From Lineus longissimus (Eukaryota; Nemertea; Pilidiophora; Heteronemertea; Lineidae), in assembly GCF_910592395.1 (NCBI RefSeq), contig NC_088315.1, forward strand, positions 14,493,808-14,557,807: a stretch of DNA of 64,000 bases. The letters run 5' to 3'. The position numbers and the translations under genes were made by a program. Shown piece by piece: positions 12,501-23,080 of the stretch (the first letter of the stretch is position 1; the number at the start of each line of letters is the position of its first letter). The notes beneath the pieces were generated by a model. That model did no database searches. It was not told where the DNA came from and saw only the letters and a list, made by a program, of their open reading frames with translations.

Positions 12501-13376
12501 TTGACCATTCTCGACTTCCGGGTTATGACATAATAAGACTCGTAAGCACCATATCTAAGAATTCTAACGGCAATTGGGCAAAAGTATAATTCAACAAAAT
12601 ACATTTAAACATGTTTAAAGCGCTCCTTTTTAAAGTCCTCTCTGGGAAAACTGGCTAGTCTCGTCATAAAAACCTTGATTTTTACCAAACAATGTTTGTA
12701 AAACTTGTTGTTTTTCCAAATATATTTACGTATATTTCAGGCACCGTAAAAGATACAAATTTATCTATCTTAAAAAAATATTAGTGGTGACAAAATGTGG
12801 CTTATAACCCATGCTGTGTGCACATGTGGATAACTCTATATGCCGAAATGAGTTTTAAGGAGCCACTTTGGAGTGATCTATTGAGTCAATTTGAGGTCAC
12901 CAATCTCTGATCATCGTCATTTAGGTGATTAATAAAAGTTGAGACTACATGATTGACTCAATGCCCATCTGAGGCATCTCATCTTTCACTATTCTTTACC
13001 GTTGTCTTCTCACTTCCAGTATTTCCATGTTGAGTGATCTATTGAGTCAATTTTAGGTCACCAATCTCTGATTGAAAGTTGAGACTACATGATTGACTCA
13101 ATGCCCATCTCATCTATCACTATTCTTTACCATTGTCTTCTCACTTTCAGTATTTCCATGCAGAGTGATCTATTGAGTCAATTTTAGGTCACAATTCCTG
13201 ATCACCGTCATTCTGGTGATTAATAGAAGTTGAGACTACATGATTGACTCAATGCCCATCTCATCTATCACTATTCTTTACCATTGTCTTCTTACTTTCA
13301 GTATTTCCATTTAGAAGGCGACTCGTGGACGTACAATCATGTGCTCAGGAACGGACAGACAAAAGGCACTGTGTAA
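3542..13376 (+). CDS. OSBPL10/11-like: Oxysterol-binding protein-related protein, ORP10/ORP11 type (3' seven exons)
   Basis: Seven exons with GT-AG borders and matching phases: 3542-3716, 5276-5386, 5949-6109, 9885-10004, 11907-12068, 12406-12471 and 13302-13376 (stop TAA). They encode most of the OSBP-related ligand-binding domain. '[20 protein letters not shown]' opens the barrel. The family signature EQVSHHPP spans the first splice. '[14 protein letters not shown]', 'GEWNG' and the C-terminal '[12 protein letters not shown]' helix follow. ORPs move lipids (PI4P in exchange for sterol or phosphatidylserine) at membrane contact sites. The two His of HHPP and the Lys/Arg of the C-terminal helix contact PI4P in known structures. 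The wording '[19 protein letters not shown]' is closest, from memory, to vertebrate ORP10/ORP11. Upstream exons (PH domain, FFAT if any) lie outside the window. All exons are open. Confidence 0.93.
4578..4629 (-). pseudogene. Fragment of the 18S rRNA 3' end, antisense in an ORP intron
   Basis: About 50 bp read, on the minus strand, like the conserved 3' terminus of eukaryotic 18S rRNA ('gtgaacctgcggaaggatc' region). There are only a few differences, two of them consistent with C-to-T decay at CpG. Similarity stops after 'aagtaaaag' and I see no further 18S sequence. It is far too short to be functional. It is probably an insertion of an rRNA-derived fragment, or the edge of an rDNA-targeting or rRNA-derived repeat. 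Confidence 0.75.
6126..6172. repeat. Half copy of the palindromic repeat seen at 16953-17057
   Basis: The stretch 'aacatgatgttatgagct' followed by 'aacatgctttctaacaac' matches the right arm of the imperfect palindrome at 16953-17057. Only one arm is present here, in an ORP intron. Confidence 0.5.
6956..7682. repeat. Dispersed ~730-bp repeat, copy 1
   Basis: The repeat begins with 'ggctcaccgtaggggagtc', a short hairpin-like end, and runs to 'gagcataatggcccctggcc'. The copy at 8345-9072 can be aligned along its whole length. Shared blocks include the 'gtccgtcgtc' start, 'aacttgaaactttgtacac', 'aaggatacatcacat' and 'cttggccaccag'. A poly-C run interrupts this copy near 7083-7095. There is no coding potential. 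It lies in the large ORP intron between 6109 and 9885. Confidence 0.65.
8345..9072. repeat. Dispersed ~730-bp repeat, copy 2
   Basis: Same orientation and order of blocks as the copy at 6956-7682. It starts at the 'ggctcaccgtaggtgagtc' hairpin and has a short (gtcgtc)n expansion near 8390-8420. Two direct-orientation copies 1.39 kb apart in one intron could be independent insertions or one local duplication. Confidence 0.65.
10271..11330. mobile_element. Repeat element with inverted ends and a 145-bp internal tandem repeat
   Basis: The left end contains 'acccctcagccc', which folds back on 'gggctagaggggt'. The right end at ~11310-11325 carries 'ggctgaggggtta', so the ends are inverted. Inside, a unit marked by 'ttcatttttggtatgtac' recurs with an exact period of 145 bp (marker at 10402, 10547, 10692, 10837, 10982), plus diverged edge copies. 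Each unit also contains 'gaggttcctttcgaaaa' and 'tcaatatggccac'. No coding function is seen. It sits in the ORP intron between 10004 and 11907. Confidence 0.6.
12871..13311 (+). repeat. Tandem triplication containing the last splice acceptor of the ORP gene
   Basis: Three units (12871-13031, 13032-13162, 13163-13311) start with 'gagtgatctattgagtcaat' and each ends with a pyrimidine tract, 'cag' and 'tatttccat'. The third unit's acceptor opens the true last exon at 13302. The first two make decoy acceptors (exon-like starts at 13020 and 13151) followed by non-coding unit sequence. The middle unit is shortened. Confidence 0.85.
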
Positions 13377-14300
13377 CTTGAAGCACTTGGAGAGACCTCA
13401 TTGATAGTGGTTCCGTAATTGACAGGAAATCTTGGCGGTGTTGTGAAAAGACTTTCGTGTGCCCTTTTGATGGGAATCAAGATGGATTGCTTTGCTGAAA
13501 TGTTACGTTTTCAAACTGTCTTTGCTAGAAAAGTAGGGGGCCTACTCAGTTAAAAACATGTCAAATGAAATCACTGTTTGAGATCTTGCAACTAATACCA
13601 TTTGATTGTTATGCCCCGCTCCACGGGGCATAACATGTTTTTGCTAACATCCTTTTCTGCGTCATCCACCATGTCTACATGTTGCGGTCACTTAACTGGA
13701 GCATTTTTGCAGCTATCACAATGAAACTTTATAATCATGTTATCAACCTAATTACCTTGGATTGGATTGCTTGTGGGCGTGTTTTAACTTAGTGAAATAA
13801 CTGACAGACTGACAGACAGCTTGGCTGTTTACCCATTATAGCCTGAAGCCTTGTGAACATTTGAATTCTCAAAAGTCTTTAATTAGTTACGGAACTGTAT
13901 AGAGTTGATCATATGATCACATGTCGGGTGGATCTGTAAGCATGATCACACATGTGGATTTGTGGATCTGTGGATCTGATGTCATTGGATGTTAAAAAAC
14001 GATTTGGTTGTGTGGTATGGTCTCGTCGCTCACAGGGACTCAAGGATTAGACATGTTACATTTATTTGACTTCCTTCAGTTCACTCGAGAGCAAAGTCAG
14101 GAGTTTGGATTGGATGTCTACTAAGTCAAGAATTATGTTTATCTCAACAAAGCCTCTAAAGTCAAAAGAAGGCTGATACATCCACGATTAAAAGAAATAA
14201 AACATTGTGACCAAGGTGTTTTTGAATGTGCCACTTGGCACAATTGGAATGGGACCATTTGAGAAAATAGAAATGTTTTTCATCTTCATGTAGATACTCT
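13377..14300 (+). other. Probable 3' UTR and flank of the ORP gene
   Basis: No further coding sequence follows the stop at 13374-13376. A small hairpin (stem 'gttatgccccg', loop ctcca) sits at 13608-13634 and looks like the end of a dispersed repeat. A consensus AATAAA polyadenylation signal is at 14196-14201. The UTR end is inferred from that signal only. Confidence 0.45.
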
Positions 14301-14503
14301 GTTATGATTGAGTATTGCAATGAATCTTATAAAGTTTATCATAATTCCAATATGATGTACCTGTGATATTTTTCTAGGTATTTGTGATTTCATTGAAACC
14401 ATTGATATCATTCCCATTTCTTGTCATGTTTTTGTATAGGTGATTCTAAGGAGAAGTCATTCAGAAGATGAGGGTCAAATATTGATAATTATTTACTGTT
14501 TAA

Positions 14504-15043
14504 GGGAGCGTCCATTAAGTACGTACGCATGAAAATGCCAATTTTGAGACCCCCCCTCCCCATGTATGCACCTTGTACGCATTGACTCATACCCCCCCCC
14601 CACTCCTGTACGAGCGTACGCCTAGAGAACCTTGAATTGCCTAGCAGACGAACAGACATAGTACCTGATTTTGCTACATTGTAGCGCCACAATCGAATTG
14701 GCAAGTCGACTGTGCAATTTTTCTCCGACGGCGACACGCATTACCGGGAAATTAAACGACGCTGGAAATTGCTAAAACATTGTAGTCGGGTAACATCCGA
14801 ACCCAGCAGCGTATGAGTTCACACATCTTGTGAAGAACAAGTATGATTATCCAAATAAGACTAAGAAAGAGGAGAAGATTATTATGATAATATTTATTTA
14901 TTTTTTATTTGTTCAAAAAATGATTCTTGGGTTGCGTATGTACGCAAGACCATTAACCCCCCCTCCCCCCCTGTACGCATAGTGTACGGATTTCATAGAC
15001 CCCCCCTCCCCCCTCAGTGCGTACGTACTAAATGGATGCTCCC
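14504..15043. mobile_element. MITE with GGGAGC ends and 3-bp TAA target duplication (PIF/Harbinger-like)
   Basis: Inverted ends 'gggagcgtccattaagtacg' (14504 on) and its near complement ending 'ggatgctccc' at 15043 enclose 540 bp. C-rich subterminal tracts occur at both sides. TAA flanks both ends (14501-14503 and 15044-15046), fitting a 3-bp TWA/TAA duplication as made by PIF/Harbinger elements. There is no transposase inside, so it is non-autonomous. Confidence 0.65.
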
Positions 15044-15044
15044 T

Positions 15045-16952
15045 AACCACAAATTTTCGTGGGTGATTTATTTTCAGAGCTTCATCGAATTACTTAGATT
15101 TGCAATTCAAAAATTGTGAAAAATGTTTTTTTGATTGGAAGAAACGAAAGAAATTTCATAATCCTCAGAGAGAGAAATGGTGAAAATATTATTTTTTTCA
15201 GAATATTTGACAAATTGCAAAAGTGATGTGTTGGGGAAAATTTGGCGCTTCACAGAACAATGAACGAAAAGATAAAAATTTCGTACCTTGTAGGAAATTT
15301 TGCCAATTGGCTTGTTTCTGCATTATTTTAACATTTTCAGATTATCCTCGACATCATGATTTCATTGTTATTGCACATATTGCAGACGACTTGGTTAGTG
15401 GATTTGTGTTGATGAACTATAGGTACCCAAAGGCAAACAGACTGTGTAAATACATTGGTGTATATAGTGTACAGAAATTTAAAATATCATGCATTCTTTT
15501 TGAAGAATTTCTAGGTCCTATTGATTCTAATGAGAGAATATGTGATTTTAGACTGACATATCTTTAGCTCGCCTGTGGGGAGTTATACAATACTGCAGCG
15601 TCCGCCGTTTGTTAGCGGAGCACGTTTCATAACTGTCAAGGCCAAATTGCCGAAATTTGGCTTGCTGGTAGCTTTTGGCATTGGGCTCTGACCTACTTTC
15701 TTGCCATGTGGCTATCTTGGAAAACCTTGTAGTTATTATGTTTGGTTCATCTAATAAGGCTGCATCTCATGCCATTCATGTCTTTTATTTGAGCTACTTG
15801 TCAAGGTCACAAGGTCAAAGGTTAAAAGTTTACCCTTGTTCCTTACGTTTTGTTTTGGTGTACTGTTGAGGGTTCTAATTTGGTCTTGAGGAGAGTCTGA
15901 GTTCAAACTATGTACGCACCAAATTTCGGCCAAATTCAAATATTCTAACTGTAACCATATTCCTGTACTACACCCACAGGTAAGCACATGGCCCCTGGCC
16001 ATTTTACTGGTGAATTAGTTGAGTAATCATTGTCATTTCTCAAGCTTATCCAACAGCATGCAAACTATCTGTTTTGAAATGGGGTGAAGAAAAAGATTGA
16101 TCTTTTTCCAGAATTGACACTTTCCTTGAAAGATGATTTAGAAATGGAGCAGGACATGTTTACTGGTAACTTTATCCAGGTTTTCAAGGAGTACAGTCCT
16201 AGGTATATTTGACATCCCTTCTATTTCGCATAAGTTACGTTCAACCTAGGCTAGCTATGTTTGTGGAAGCTGCATGCCGAGTTAGTACGCGCAGGTTGCA
16301 GCTTATTGCAATATGTTCCTCAAAGGTTACAGGTATGTTACGCTCTTCGTATGTGAAACGGATCAAACCAGATGATATTGCAATGATGAATTTTAGCTCC
16401 AGAGAGGTGAGCTTATCTTATGGCACGTTTTGTAACCTGTGCGCAGGGTAGCTCGTAGGCTGCATGAAACTTATACACAAATGTAGCAAAATATACACAC
16501 ACCAAGGAATGTCAATTGTGATTGTGACTGTATATCTATTGTGCAGTAAGAATTCTCGTGGATTAAATGTACATGTATAAGCAGTTTAAAAAAAAGAATT
16601 ACCATTTAGTCATTTTATCCAAATACGTAACTTTAAAATCATTTCGATGAAATGCATGTACAGTTGTGTGTCTCATGACCTGATGATATTATAGCAAATC
16701 CACGATTCCACCAAAACTCACAGGCATATCCATTACATCAACATCTACCGGTAGCGTTCTGTCGAAGCAGGCAAAAATGTGTTTTATTAAGAGTGTTCCA
16801 TAGTTGAGTCTGTGAAAGTTGTGATACAAATGGACAGTCCGTGCTAGATTTAGAAGACAAACGACACAAAAATACTGTTTTTATGGAATATTAACTAATT
16901 CGTCACTTGTGCTAAACAGAAGGCACCGTCTTGGTACATGTAAGAACATGAG
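15045..16952. other. No gene recognised
   Basis: Open frames at 15223-15567 and 16209-16451 have no recognisable domain and no splice context that convinces me. A diverged copy of the 'ggctcacc' dispersed repeat starts at 15566. The remainder is AT-rich unique sequence. Confidence 0.4.
15566..15995. repeat. Diverged or partial copy of the ~730-bp dispersed repeat
   Basis: It starts 'agctcgcctgtggggagtta' with the 'tatacaatactgcagcgtcc' block of the 6956 and 8345 copies, and ends at 'acatggcccctggcc'. The middle is shorter and diverged. The orientation is the same as the other copies. Confidence 0.5.
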
Positions 16953-17057
16953 GTCAGAAAGCATGTTACATGTAGCTCATAACGTCGTTTCATGTGCATT
17001 GAGATGTACATGAAACAACACGTCAACATGATGTTATAAGCTGACATGCTTTCTGAC
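16953..17057. repeat. Imperfect 105-bp palindrome (foldback MITE)
   Basis: 'gtcagaaagcatgt' at the left edge matches 'acatgctttctgac' at the right edge. Inner blocks ('agctcataac', 'gtttcatgt') also pair with the opposite arm with small gaps. A single arm is found at 6126-6172, so this is a dispersed family. Confidence 0.6.
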
Positions 17058-17232
17058 AACTGGGCCCTGGAATACTATTTTCAAATACATTCTTGTCAGA
17101 TTTTCTTATGTCATGGGGTATTCCAGCGTTTCATCTTATCCTACATGTAATATATCATAAAATGAATTGTAATAAAAGAATGAACCTGTACATTATTCAG
17201 TAAAAAAATTCTGTTTTAGTTTTGATATTTGT

Positions 17233-17333
17233 ACCACAGGTACGAACAAATTAATAGAACCAGAGTTCTCATTTTCTCATTGAAATTGTTAAAATGAGAA
17301 CTCTGGTTCTATTAATTTGTTCGTACCTGTGGT
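17233..17333. repeat. Perfect 43-bp-arm inverted repeat (15-nt loop)
   Basis: Arms 17233-17275 and 17291-17333 are exactly complementary over 43 bp; they begin 'accacaggtacgaacaaatt'. The loop is 17276-17290. A transcript across it would form a fully paired hairpin. It could be a very young foldback MITE, a palindromic duplication or a hairpin-RNA locus. It lacks the mismatches typical of animal pre-miRNAs. Confidence 0.9.
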
Positions 17334-17390
17334 TGTTGTAGTCCAACTCCTTGCCCTAACTTTAATAATTGTACTTGTCACTGTCGTTTC

Positions 17391-17630
17391 TTAAAGGCCT
17401 ACGCCGTGCGTTAAATATTTTGAATTTGTAATTGAATTTAAAGATGTCTAATTGCGGAAATACTTACTGAATATAAATTTCAACATTGCCATTGTGTAGA
17501 CTGATATACAAATATGAATACCAAGTTTAAACAAATTTATATTCATAATAACTGCACTATGGCATTGTGTATTAGTGGATTTCTATATTCTGGACCACAA
17601 GTAATTATGAACGACGTACCCCTTTAAAGG
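17391..17630. repeat. MITE-like repeat, copy 2
   Basis: Inverted ends 'aaaggcctacgccgtgcgtt' (17393) and 'gaacgacgtacccctttaa' (17609-17627). The interior matches the copy at 2701-2900, including 'ctggaccac.agtaatt.tgaac' at the right. It is slightly longer than copy 1. Confidence 0.6.
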
Positions 17631-17825
17631 GCAGTAGCCAGGTAGGCATATTAAAGTACATGGAATTGTCAATAGGGGTCTCTCCTATCTCCTATCTCCT
17701 TTAGTATATCAAAACTGTTCATGCTTGCACCAGGAATATTCTTTTTGCTAAATGAACCATACCCCAGCCCCCCAGCCGCATAAAGACCACCCGGTAGCTC
17801 CTGCCTGTGTTCCCCTTTTTACAAA

Positions 17826-19317
17826 GGTCATCTAAAGTGACAGTGACAGGTCCAAGATACCATAAGGAACACCGATTTTCACACCCTGACCAAAGTCAGC
17901 AGTTACAAGACAAGGTCATCTTAAGTGACACAAATTAACACAACTTGACGAGGGTCAGCAATTACAGTACCAAGTCACCATAAGGGACACCAATTATCCG
18001 AACCTGACCTGGTTCAACAGTTTCGAGACCTGGTCATCTAAAGGGGCACCAATTAACACAACCTGACCAGGGTGAACAGTGACAGGACTAAGTCACCATA
18101 AGGGACACCGATTTTCACAACCTGACCGGGTTCAACAGTTACAAAACCTAGTCATCTAAAGGGACACCAATTATCACAACCTGGCCAGAGTCAACAGTGA
18201 CAGGACCCGGTCGTCTAAAGGGACTCCAATTATCACAGCCTGTCTACTCTAGGGTCAACAGTGACAGGACCAGGCTATCTAAATGTAAGAGACACCACTT
18301 GTCACAGGCTGACCACAGTCAACATTGACAGGACCTGGTCGTCTATAAAGGGGACACCGATTTTCACAACCTGACCGGGGTCAACAGTTAGAAGACCTGG
18401 TCATCTAAAGGGACACAATGAGGGATGAGGGTCAACAGTGACAGTACCAAGTCACCATAAGGGTCACCAAAATCAGAACATGACCTGGGTTTACAGTTAC
18501 AAGACCTGGTCATCTAAAGGGACACCAATTAACACTACTTGATGAGGGTCAACAGTGACAAGACCAAGTCACCATAAGGGTCACCAATTATCAGAACATG
18601 ACCTGGGTTTACAGTTACAAGACCTGGTCATCTGAAGGGACACCAATTAACACTACTTGATGAGGGTCAACAGTGACAAGACCAAGTCACCATAAGGGTC
18701 ACCAATTATCAGAACATGACCTGGGTTTACAGTTACAAGACCTGGTCATCTGAAGGGACACCAATTAACACAATGAGTGACGGGTCAACAGTTAGAAGAC
18801 CTGGTCATCTAAAGGGACACGATGAGGGATGAGGGTCAACAGTGACAGTACCAAGTCACCATAAGGGTCACCAAAATCAGAACATGACCTGGGTTTACAG
18901 TTACAAGACCTGGTCATCTAAAGGGACACCAATTAACACTACTTGATGAGGGTCAACAGTGACAAGACCAAGCCACCATAAGGGTCACCAATTATCAGAA
19001 CATGACCTGGGTTTACAGTTACAAGACCTGGTCATCTGAAGGGACACCAATTAACACTACTTGATGAGGGTCAACAGTGACAAGACCAAGTCACCATAAG
19101 GGTCACCAATTATCAGAACATGACCTGGGTTTACAGTTACAAGACCTGGTCATCTGAAGGGACACCAATTAACACAACGAGTGACCAGGGTCGACAGAGA
19201 CAGGACCAAGTCACCATAAGGACACCGATTTTCACAGCCTAATCAAAGTCAGCGGTTACAAGACCTGGTCATCTGAAGTAGCGCCAATTAACACAACTTG
19301 ACCAAGGTCAACAGTGA
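17826..19317. repeat. Satellite array 1 (~118-bp unit)
   Basis: Tandem units of about 118 bp carry the blocks 'gaccaagtcaccataaggg', 'acagttacaagacctggtca' and 'gggacaccaattaacac'. Each unit contains two related halves. Between ~18380 and 18900 a longer ~404-bp higher-order period can be followed. The right end abuts the MULE target duplication at 19318. The same satellite occurs at 31398-32831. Confidence 0.9.
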
Positions 19318-19326
19318 CATACAGCG

Positions 19327-19500
19327 GGGGGCATACCTATGTGTCCCGGTACCTATGTGTCCCGGTACCTATATGTCCCGGTACCTATGTGCCCCGGTAC
19401 CTATGTGTCCCGGTACCTATGTGTCCCGGTACCTATGTGCCCCGGTACCTATGTGTCCCGGTACCTATGTTTCCCGGTACCTATGTGTCCCCATAGTAAA
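19327..19500. repeat. Left TIR of the MULE: ~10 copies of a 16-bp repeat
   Basis: The unit is 'ggtacctatgtgtccc'. Counting from the outer edge, the variants at the middle positions are: normal, normal, 'atatgtccc', 'gtgcccc', normal, normal, 'gtgcccc', normal, 'gtttccc', normal. One further diverged unit follows near 19504. The array is in reverse orientation to that at 27894-28129. Confidence 0.92.
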
Positions 19501-19707
19501 GGGGTACCTATGTGTCCCGGGACCCCTGTTGAAAGGTATACAAGTACACCTATATATGTGTACTGGTAAAAAAAGGGTCAGTGACATTTACTCATGAAGG
19601 GCTCATGAAGCAAGGCTGTCGCATGCACATCACATACTTTCCGCAAATTCCTGGAAATCGATCTTCACTAAGTTCTAGGAAATACACCAACCCCTTGCAC
19701 AGAGCTT

Positions 19708-21423
19708 TTGGACTGCAGTTTAGAAGTAGCCATGGATGTTAGACTTCTTGCAGGAAATCGTGGTGGTCAGGTCCTTGTAATTAATGGATACCGCTACCGC
19801 AAGCATCGAAACGTTAATGAAAGAATTCACTGGCGGTGCTGGAGGAAAGAATGCAACGCACGTGTTCGAACGAATGTGTTCAATATGGAAAACCTTGAAG
19901 GTGGGAATGAAATTCGCATACTGTTCCATGAGGAACACGCCCATGAGACTGATGACAATATGGTTGATCGTGCTCTATTGAGGGAAACAATGCGGGAAGC
20001 AGTATTGGATAACCCTGCTCGTCCAGTTAAGCGTGTGTATGATGCTACAGTTGCTGATGTACACAGACAACATACGCAGGGTGGTGGAGACCGACCTCCC
20101 CCCGATCGACAATTTTCTTTCCTTCCGAACAATTCTGAATAGAACCAAGATGAGCCAAATGCCAGAAATCCCAGCTGCAGTCGAAGATGTCAACATAGCT
20201 GGGCCTTGGTCAGAAACATGGCTGCATGATCGCTTTTTGCTCCATCAGGATAATGACGGGGTATCTCCATTTTCGCAACTGATGCAAACCTAAGAGCCCT
20301 CAGGAGGTGCAGTGAGGTCTATATGGACGGAACTTTCAGATCGTGCCCTGCCCCATATAAACAGTTTTTTACAGTCCTTGGCAGGTACCATGGCTGGATG
20401 GTACCTTTGGTAGATGTGCTGATGGAACATCGGGGAATCGGGCATTACCGGCAGGTTTTGACAGCCATTTCGCAGCACGTGCGTCATGTAACGCACCATC
20501 GGTGGAGGCCACGGATGGTCATCTGTGACTTTGAACATGCCCTTATTTCTGCTGTGGAAACGGAGCTTCCTCATGCCCAAGTCAAGGGATGTTATTTCCA
20601 CTTCACGCAGAACATGTGGAGGAAAATTCAGGAACTTGGCCTGGCGGGTCCATACCGCCGTGACAGAAATCTTCGAAAATGTCTGCGTAAATTGATGGCA
20701 ATTGGCTACCTTCCCTTGGCATTAGTCCAATTGAATTTCAATCTTTTACATGCAGCGAGGAGAACAAATAACCTCATCAACAGATATCCGGCATTAATGG
20801 ACTTCTTTGCTTACGTAAGGAACACGTACGTCAACGGAACGTTCCCACCAGCCCTGTGGAATGTCTATGATCGCAACATGGATCTACGTACGAACAACAA
20901 CGTTGAAAGTAATTACATGTTGAAAATAATCCCACTAATTCTAACTTTCCAGAACTAAAACGGGGTTATTCAAAAATCCCAAATTGAAAAAGTGTTCTCA
21001 ATTCTATGTTCCTGACCAGTGGTATTAACTGATGCTTTGTGTTAGCACCTCCTTTTCACAAGTTGTAGCCGTTTTTGATACTGTCGACTTTTGTAGACTC
21101 TGTTCCTGAGTTAGTCCTGAGGGGGTTAGTGATGTTCTTCAATTTGAAATGTGCTCATTACAGGTTATCATAAGCAGCTTAATGATACTGTTGTTGTGAA
21201 GCACCCTTCACTGTAGATGTTTATCAGGTATTTAAAGGACAACCAGGCATCTGTTGAGACATCCATCGATGCTGCCGATCGTGGAGACGCACCAGCACCA
21301 AGGAGAAGGAAGTGGCGCCAGCTGGAGGCCAGGCTTGTGCGTCTCAAACACCAATATGAAGATGGGGACCGGGACCTAAATTCGTACTGGAGGGCAGTAT
21401 CGCATTGCATTGGGTACGAATAA
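19708..21423 (+). pseudogene. FLYWCH-MULE transposase, decayed, with one intron
   Basis: The N-terminus is a FLYWCH-type zinc finger ('LVINGYRYRKHR', 'WRCWRKECNARVRT', 'HEEHAHE'). The central part is a MULE transposase domain: 'YMDGTFRSCP' (first Asp), 'ICDFEHALISAVETELP' (second Asp) with 'GCYFHFTQNMWRK', and later 'NNNVES'. Two frameshifts (near 20085 and near 20265) break the frame. An apparent GT-AG intron (20909-21163) separates 'NNNVES' from 'YHKQLND'. A TAG at 21214-21216 sits where relatives have Trp. The C-terminal 'RRKWRQLEARLVRLKHQY' part ends at 21423. The copy cannot encode an intact enzyme. It acts (family knowledge) by cut-and-paste at TIRs, and it belongs to the element whose TIRs flank it. 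Confidence 0.85.
20909..21163 (+). other. Probable intron in the MULE transposase gene
   Basis: Donor 'gaaa|gtaatt' and acceptor 'cattacag|gtta' with matching phase join VES to YHKQLN, the order expected in FLYWCH/MULE transposases. Without splicing, the frame runs into stops at once. Length 255 bp. Confidence 0.7.
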
Positions 21424-22864
21424 AGTCACATATACATATCATTGTTTATGCCTCCTGTGATTAATGAATGTAATTAGCTATTGCAAAAGGCTGTCAACTG
21501 CGACCGATCGATCACCTTAAAATCATCTATTATTCACAATGTGATCTTATTTCTGTTCCTGAAAAGTTGTTTTCAGTGTATTTTCTCCTTGAAATCGATC
21601 ACTTCAGGTACTATTACTGTGCATACCTAGCTAAATTAGTGTCTAGTTTCGTCTCTGATGACCTTTATTTCGTAAAAATCGCTGTTTTTTTCTAAAAAGG
21701 TATTTTTGTGGTCATTTTGGCTGTTTATTTCGAGGGTACGGTAGGAGGTCATCGTTCACTCGATAACTCTTTTTAAAATGAAATAAAAGCGTTTTAAGAT
21801 ACATGATATGAATTGATATTAATATTCGTTAAGTGGGATTGTCGGTGGACGTTCATTGTTGAACAGTTGTGCTGGAATTACGAAAATATATCGATATCGT
21901 TGAGAGTTCATTCATTAGGGGCCTGTTCTCAATTTTCCTTACAACGCCTCTAGTACTGGGCAATTGCCACCATCTTGAAAAGCAGTGCCGCGGATGGCTA
22001 TCGCATCGCCACTACGCATGAGAACACGATGGCTGCCCTGCGCTGCATTGATAGTTCGTAATAAATTCACATAAAAACACACCAGAAGATCTCCGATTTT
22101 ATTTACAAAGATCATATTTTGTTATTTATTGATAAAACAAGCCATTTTACCACAGCAGGTGACACATATTAGGCCTGAATAAGACTTTAGAATTTGAAGT
22201 GGTGGTGACGATGCCGATATCCAAGATGGCGGAATTATACCAGTGGTCAAATCTCATCTATTTTGGGTAATTGCATCATTATTTCTTTTTGTGATTGGTG
22301 ATTTGTAAAATTGAGAATGATTGAAAAATCTGTATTTTTTCACCCAAAGGCATGAGTGAACATTTGATAAGTTTATTGTGATTTAATTGGTAATTTGGTG
22401 GACATTTTGACAATTATATTTAGCAATATTTCGATAAATGCGGACCTGCTTCTTCCTCTTTTCGTAGTGACGGTGTTTCGATAACTCAGGTCAGTTTCAC
22501 GGCAAAAATAAGTGGTAGTTTTGAAATTCGAATGTGCATTTATTGATGTAACGATAAAGTACATTTCCGAGAATAATTAGTGAAAGTTTCAGTAGGTGTC
22601 GATTTTTGTAAAGTAGTGTATGGGCGATGGATTGGCTCAGCCATGTGCTCGTAGGCTACACTACAATGCACGTGATTGATGGTTGAACATTCACTCTCGT
22701 TGACAGTGTATTATTGAAATATTTGATTGTGATGATGGTGTATTGTACTAGGCCTTGCATGCTCCCAACGTGTGGCATATTTCACATTGATACTACCAGT
22801 ATCAATTACAAAAAAATAGATTGTGAGTAACAATAGGCCTACAATACAATCAATTCTACATGTC

Positions 22865-23080
22865 ATGAGGGTGGGAACGGGGAAGGGGGGGGGGGGAACT
22901 GTCTCGACGTCCCGTTAGGAAAAAAGGCTTATCCCGTTTCCCAATATGCAATTTTAGCCGAATCGTGACGCAAAACACGGCTTGTCTCGAATCCCGCTAA
23001 AATAAGGGTGTCTATCCCGAATCCCGACAGTTATTTTCGGCCCATCCCAGTGTCCTGAAAATACCCGTTCTCCCCCTCAT
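22865..23080. repeat. 216-bp MITE with 17-bp TIRs
   Basis: 'atgagggtgggaacggg' at the left pairs with 'cccgttctccccctcat' at the right (15 of 17 positions). The interior has 'atcccgaatcccg'-type sequence and a G run of about 12. No coding capacity. Confidence 0.5.

Noticed and set aside
17233-17333. microRNA precursor
   Set aside because: The arms are perfectly paired over 43 bp, without the bulges and flanking stem typical of animal pre-miRNAs. It is reported instead as a foldback.
17826-19317. CRISPR-like array
   Set aside because: The sequence is eukaryotic. The units are contiguous ~118-bp satellite repeats with no unique spacers.
19298-19597. Cys/Pro/Val/Tyr repeat proteins in three frames
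   Set aside because: They are translations of the 16-bp TIR repeat of the MULE, open in all frames because the unit lacks stops. The same occurs on the opposite strand at 27807-28159.
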